From Haloferax sulfurifontis ATCC BAA-897 (GTDB lineage: Archaea; Halobacteriota; Halobacteria; Halobacteriales; Haloferacaceae): a stretch of DNA of 64,000 nt. Each line of letters begins with the position of its first letter. Position 1 is the stretch's first letter. The DNA lies in contig NZ_AOLM01000004.1 in assembly GCF_000337835.1 (NCBI RefSeq), positions 240,609 through 304,608 of the forward strand. Direction: 5' to 3'. Below, in pieces: positions 60,305-64,000 of the stretch. The notes beneath the pieces are model-generated. The model made no database searches and was not told where the DNA came from. It was given only the letters and a program-made list of their open reading frames with translations. A program made the position numbers and the translations under genes.

Positions 60305-60351
60305 GACACACCCCTGTTGCGAGTGAACATGAGACACAGTACGCGGTGAGA

Positions 60352-60364
60352 CGAGATAATCTCG
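60352..60364. promoter_or_regulatory. Palindrome CGAGAT-A-ATCTCG before the membrane protein gene
   Basis: Perfect six-base inverted repeat around one A. On the minus strand it contains TTATCT, a TATA-like element, so it may be an operator overlapping the promoter. Confidence 0.35.
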
Positions 60365-60404
60365 CAGGTGAGCGGGAACGGCCTTCGCCGCCGGTCGCCG
60401 CCCG

Positions 60405-62612
60405 TCAGACCTGCGTCGGCGAGACCGATTCCAGCGCCGCCTCGAAGTGCGCGCGGGTGATGCGCACCTCGTCGGCGTGGCTGTTCGCCTCGGTGCCGTC
60501 GTAGGCGTCGGCCACGTCCTGAATCGCCCTGAGGGCCGCTTCGCGGCAGACCGCGGCCACGTCGGCCCCGGTGTAGCCGTCCATGTGCGCGGCCACGTCG
60601 CCGAGGTCCACGTCGGTGCCGAGCGGCTTGTCGCGGACGTGCACGTCGAGGATGGCGCGGCGCGCCTCGATGTCCGGGGCGGGAACCTCGACGTGGGTCT
60701 CCAGCCGACCGGGGCGGAGGAGTGCGGGGTCGAGCGCGCCCCGGCGGTTCGTCGCCGCGAGGACGACGAGGTTCGGGTTGTCTGCGGCGTTGTCCATCTC
60801 CGTCAGGAGTTGCGAGACGACGCGCTCGGTGACGCCCGAGTCGGAGCCGGCGCTGTCGCGGTTCGTTGCGATGGCGTCTATCTCGTCGAAGAAGACGATG
60901 CTCGGGGCGGCCTGTCGGGCGCGGTCGAACACCTCGCGGACGGACTTCTCGGACTCGCCGACGTAGCGGTCGAGCAGTTCGGGACCGGCGACGTGGATGA
61001 AGTTGACGCCGCTTTCGGCCGCGATGGCGCGGGCGAGCATCGTCTTGCCGGTCCCCGGCGGACCGTGTAAGAGCACGCCGGTCGGCGGGTCCGTCGACGC
61101 CGCCTCGAACAGCGGCGCGTAGGTCAGCGGCCACGTCACCGCGCGTTCGAGCGTCCGCTTCACGTCGTCGAGGCCGCCGACGCCCTCGAACCCCTCGGTC
61201 GGCTGTTCGGCGACGTACTCGCGCATCGCCGAGGGTTCGACCGTCGCCATCGCCGACTCGAAGTCGGCGCGCGTGACGGTCATGTCCGCGACGGCGACCC
61301 GGTTGTCTCCGCCCTCGCTTCCGCTTCCACCGCCCTCGCGGCGGACGCGCCGGAGCGCGGTCATCGCGGCCTCCTTGGCCAGCGATTCGAGGTCGGCACC
61401 GACGAAGCCGTGGGTTCGGGAGGCCAGCCGGTCGATGTCCACGTCCTCGGCGAGGGGCATCCGCCGGGTGTGCACGTCGAGAATCTCGCGGCGGCCCGTC
61501 TCGTTCGGGACGCCGATTTCGATTTCGCGGTCGAAGCGGCCGCCGCGGCGGAGCGCCGGGTCGAGGCTGTCGACGCGGTTGGTCGCGCCGATGACGACCA
61601 CGTCGCCGCGGGCGTCGAGGCCGTCCATGAGCGACAGCAGTTGGCCGACGACGCGGTTTTCGAGGTCGCCGCCGTCGTCGCGCTTCGACGCGATGGAGTC
61701 GATTTCGTCGAAGAAGACGATGGCCGGCGCGTTCTCGCGGGCCGACTGGAACACCTCGCGCAGTTTCTCCTCGGACTCGCCTTTGTACTTCGAGAGCACC
61801 TCCGGCCCGGAAATCGTGGTGAAACTCGCGTCGACCTCGTTGGCGACGGCCTTCGCGATGAGGGTCTTCCCCGTGCCCGGCGGGCCGTGTAGGAGGACGC
61901 CCTTCGGCGGCTCGATGCCGAGGTGGGCGAACACCTCGGGTTCGGACAGCGGGAGCTCTATCATCTCGCGGACGAGGTCGAGTTCGTCGTCGAGGCCGCC
62001 GATGTCCTCGTAGGTGACGCCCGTCGCCCGACCGCGGCTCCCGGCGTCGTCGTCGCCGCCGGTCACGCTCTTGACGGCGTCGCGGACGGTCTCGCTCGCG
62101 CCCTTCGAACTCGCCGCCGTCACCGAGACGGTCGTCGCGTCGGTGACGCGGACCACGCCCTCAGGGCTGGTCTCGCTGACGACCAGCGCGGCCCCGCCGA
62201 GTCGCTCGACGCGGACGCGGTCGCCGGCGCGGAGCGGGCGGTTCCGAAGCTCCGCCTTCACGACCTCCTCGATGGTCTCGCGGTCGACGCTGGTCCGCTC
62301 GAAGGCGCTGGGGCCGGCGAGCGTCACCGACCGGGCGTCCTCGACGTCGATTTTCCTGACGCGGACGCTGTCGCCGATTTTCACGCCGGCGTTGGCCCGC
62401 GTGTCGGCGTCGACGAGCATCTCGCCGGCGGGCGCGCCGGGGCGGGCGGGCCACATCTTGGCGACCGTCTCTCGGGAGCCCTCGATGACGACCGTCTCGC
62501 CGCTGAGCACGCCGAGTTCCCGGCGGGCGGCTTCGGGGAGGCGGGCGATGCCGCGGCCCGCGTCGCGTTTCTCCGCGGCGCGGACGACGAGCGTCACCCC
62601 ATCTTCTGACAT
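60405..62612 (-). CDS. cdc48: AAA+ ATPase Cdc48 (VAT/p97)
   Basis: A 735-residue archaeal p97 homologue that unfolds proteins, often feeding the proteasome. The N-domain (about 1-170) has the double-psi barrel start LVVRAAEKRDAGRGIARL. D1 has Walker A GPPGTGKT near residue 242 and D2 near residue 514, each followed by FFDEIDSI or FFDEIDAI as Walker B and the arginine-finger region. It lies behind the small zinc-finger gene, which is divergent. Haloferax has several paralogues, so the number cannot be assigned. Confidence 0.95.
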   Translation of the reverse strand: MSEDGVTLVVRAAEKRDAGRGIARLPEAARRELGVLSGETVVIEGSRETVAKMWPARPGAPAGEMLVDADTRANAGVKIGDSVRVRKIDVEDARSVTLAGPSAFERTSVDRETIEEVVKAELRNRPLRAGDRVRVERLGGAALVVSETSPEGVVRVTDATTVSVTAASSKGASETVRDAVKSVTGGDDDAGSRGRATGVTYEDIGGLDDELDLVREMIELPLSEPEVFAHLGIEPPKGVLLHGPPGTGKTLIAKAVANEVDASFTTISGPEVLSKYKGESEEKLREVFQSARENAPAIVFFDEIDSIASKRDDGGDLENRVVGQLLSLMDGLDARGDVVVIGATNRVDSLDPALRRGGRFDREIEIGVPNETGRREILDVHTRRMPLAEDVDIDRLASRTHGFVGADLESLAKEAAMTALRRVRREGGGSGSEGGDNRVAVADMTVTRADFESAMATVEPSAMREYVAEQPTEGFEGVGGLDDVKRTLERAVTWPLTYAPLFEAASTDPPTGVLLHGPPGTGKTMLARAIAAESGVNFIHVAGPELLDRYVGESEKSVREVFDRARQAAPSIVFFDEIDAIATNRDSAGSDSGVTERVVSQLLTEMDNAADNPNLVVLAATNRRGALDPALLRPGRLETHVEVPAPDIEARRAILDVHVRDKPLGTDVDLGDVAAHMDGYTGADVAAVCREAALRAIQDVADAYDGTEANSHADEVRITRAHFEAALESVSPTQV

Positions 62613-62690
62613 ACTCCCCGGTTCGCCCGCTCGACCCTTGAGGGTTCGCCCGGAGTAACCGTTTTCCGGGACGGCGCGGTAACACTAGTC

Positions 62691-62825
62691 ATGGTCACCA
62701 CGACGGAGAAAGACGGGGCGACGTGGTACCGGTGCGAAGAGTGCGAGATGCTGTTCGACGTGCGGTCCGACGCCGAGGCCCACGAGGAGAACTGCGACAC
62801 GGACAGTCCGTCGTACTTGCAGTAG
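62691..62825 (+). CDS. Very small C2HC-type zinc-finger protein (DUF7128-type)
   Basis: A 44-residue protein. YRCEECEMLFDVRSDAEAHEENC has C15, C18, then H31 and C36, a Cys2-His-Cys zinc-finger pattern. Such single-finger proteins are common in haloarchaea and a few affect regulation. It is divergent from cdc48. DUF number from memory. Confidence 0.75.
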   Translation: MVTTTEKDGATWYRCEECEMLFDVRSDAEAHEENCDTDSPSYLQ

Positions 62826-62882
62826 CGGAGGAGCGAGAGCGTCGGCGGCGACTCGGCGACTCGGCGACGCCGACCCCGACGC

Positions 62883-63122
62883 CTACGCCGGGTCGTGTTC
62901 CTCGGCGAGTCGCTCGGCGTGGTCCAGCGAGGTCGCGCGCTCCCAGCGGACGCGTTCGGCGTCGCCGTAGGCGAGCGCCTCCTTCAGTTCGTCGCGGAGG
63001 ACGCCGACGCCGCGGCCGACGAGGTCGCCGTCGGCGTCGCCGAGTTCGTAGTAGCCGTAGGCCTCCGGCGCTTTGCCGACGGTCCGTTTTTCCAGCGGCT
63101 CCCAGCGTTTCCGGAGCATCAT
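62883..63122 (-). CDS. Small conserved haloarchaeal protein (DUF7508-type)
   Basis: A 79-residue protein with a basic start (MMLRKRWEPLEKRTVG) then EAYGYYELGDADGDLVGRGVG, a conserved haloarchaeal pattern without known function. Its ATG overlaps the DUF5796-type gene stop by four bases, so they form an operon. DUF number from memory. Confidence 0.75.
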   Translation of the reverse strand: MMLRKRWEPLEKRTVGKAPEAYGYYELGDADGDLVGRGVGVLRDELKEALAYGDAERVRWERATSLDHAERLAEEHDPA

Positions 63123-63547
63123 TCGGAGACGAACTCGTAGGAGTCCTCGCCCCAGTCGTCCTCGACGAAGACGAACACGCGGCCGCGGGCGACCTCCGGG
63201 TCGGCCTCGATTTCGAAGCGGTGGCCGGGCACCCGGCGGACGAGGACCCCGGGGAACAGCTCCTCTTCGTCGTCCTCGCCGAGGATGACGCGGCCGACGC
63301 CGCTCGATTCGAGCACGTCGTCGTGGCTCGTGAGGTCGTTGACGTACATCATGACGCCCTCCGTCTCGGTGGGGTCGGTGACGAGGACGTGGACCTCCTT
63401 GCCGGGGGCGGTGGCGAGCGTGCCCGTGACCGGCTCGGGGACGCCCCGATAGACCGTGGTTCGGTTGTCGAGGTACTCCACTTCGACGCCGTAGTCGTGG
63501 AGTTCGACGCCGAGCGTGCTCGGGGCGATGTCGTTGCGGGCGCTCAT
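63119..63547 (-). CDS. DUF5796 family protein
   Basis: A 142-residue acidic protein starting MSARNDIAPSTLGVELHDYGVEVEYLDNRTTVYRGVPEP (in parts: STLGVELHDYG, YLDNRTTVYRGV). It has repeated beta-strands and FPGVLVRRVPGHRFEI; function unknown. Coupled to the DUF7508-type gene. DUF number from memory. Confidence 0.82.
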   Translation of the reverse strand: MSARNDIAPSTLGVELHDYGVEVEYLDNRTTVYRGVPEPVTGTLATAPGKEVHVLVTDPTETEGVMMYVNDLTSHDDVLESSGVGRVILGEDDEEELFPGVLVRRVPGHRFEIEADPEVARGRVFVFVEDDWGEDSYEFVSE

Positions 63548-63662
63548 GGCTCACCGTTGCTTCGGGGACGGCAAAAACGTCGCGTCTCGGGGCGGCCCGC
63601 GTCGGGCGCTGGTCCCGCCGTCGCGTCCCCGAGCCTACGGGCGAAAACGGCACGGACCGCCA

Positions 63663-63669
63663 CACATAA
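63663..63669 (+). promoter_or_regulatory. TATA-like element for the shikimate kinase
   Basis: ACATAAC centred about 29 nt before ATG 63695. Confidence 0.4.
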
Positions 63670-63694
63670 CACGGTGTGCCGACCTCCCCGAAGT

Positions 63695-64000
<306 letters not shown>

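Overview
The window is GC-rich archaeal chromosome from a haloarchaeon, most likely Haloferax (close to H. volcanii). The signs are an acidic D/E-rich proteome; archaeal genes (TFS, NAC, SBDS, Cdc48, an XPD-like helicase, Lhr, GHMP-type shikimate kinase); many leaderless starts about 25-30 nt after a TTTAWA-like box; and an rpa1-rpap1-rpe operon as known from H. volcanii. The species is inferred; no search was run.

Layout: 1-3.4 kb, a truncated M20 amidohydrolase divergent from an NhaC antiporter, a small TRAM-like protein and an S10-like protein. 3.5-10.5 kb, NUDIX hydrolase, a DUF5787 protein with nuclease-like motifs, methyltransferases, enoyl-CoA hydratase, TFS, and a TrmI-NAC pair. 10.6-19.2 kb, acyl-CoA metabolism: methylmalonyl-CoA mutase large subunit, methylmalonyl-CoA epimerase, two acyl-CoA ligases and an acyl-CoA dehydrogenase. 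19.3-22.2 kb, proline operon proC-proB-proA.

24.2-29.6 kb is a sulfur-handling island: DsrE-like and TusA-like proteins divergent from a rhodanese-metallo-beta-lactamase fusion with a split YeeE/YedE pair, then a tiny membrane protein with a TauE/SafE exporter, and a cysteine-bearing TrmB-like regulator. Two short leader ORFs and a hairpin lie just before the tiny membrane protein gene. This is the most interesting regulatory structure seen. 30-34.4 kb is a signalling cluster: a receiver-only protein, a Bat-like regulator and a PAS histidine kinase.

34.8-48.2 kb holds information-processing and housekeeping genes: a MutS-related ATPase, XPD-like helicase, ArsR-type regulator, MFS permease, NAD(P)HX repair enzyme, MoaC, HflX, FUN14, SBDS, NifU-like protein, thioredoxin and riboflavin-pathway reductase. 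48.3-64 kb holds a glycosyltransferase, a small repeat protein, the rpa1-rpap1-rpe operon, an Lhr helicase, small regulators, an apparently frameshifted methyltransferase, Cdc48, small conserved haloarchaeal proteins and the start of an archaeal shikimate kinase. No tRNA, rRNA, CRISPR array, transposase or integrase was recognised. Coding density is high, so nearly all large antisense ORFs are shadows.
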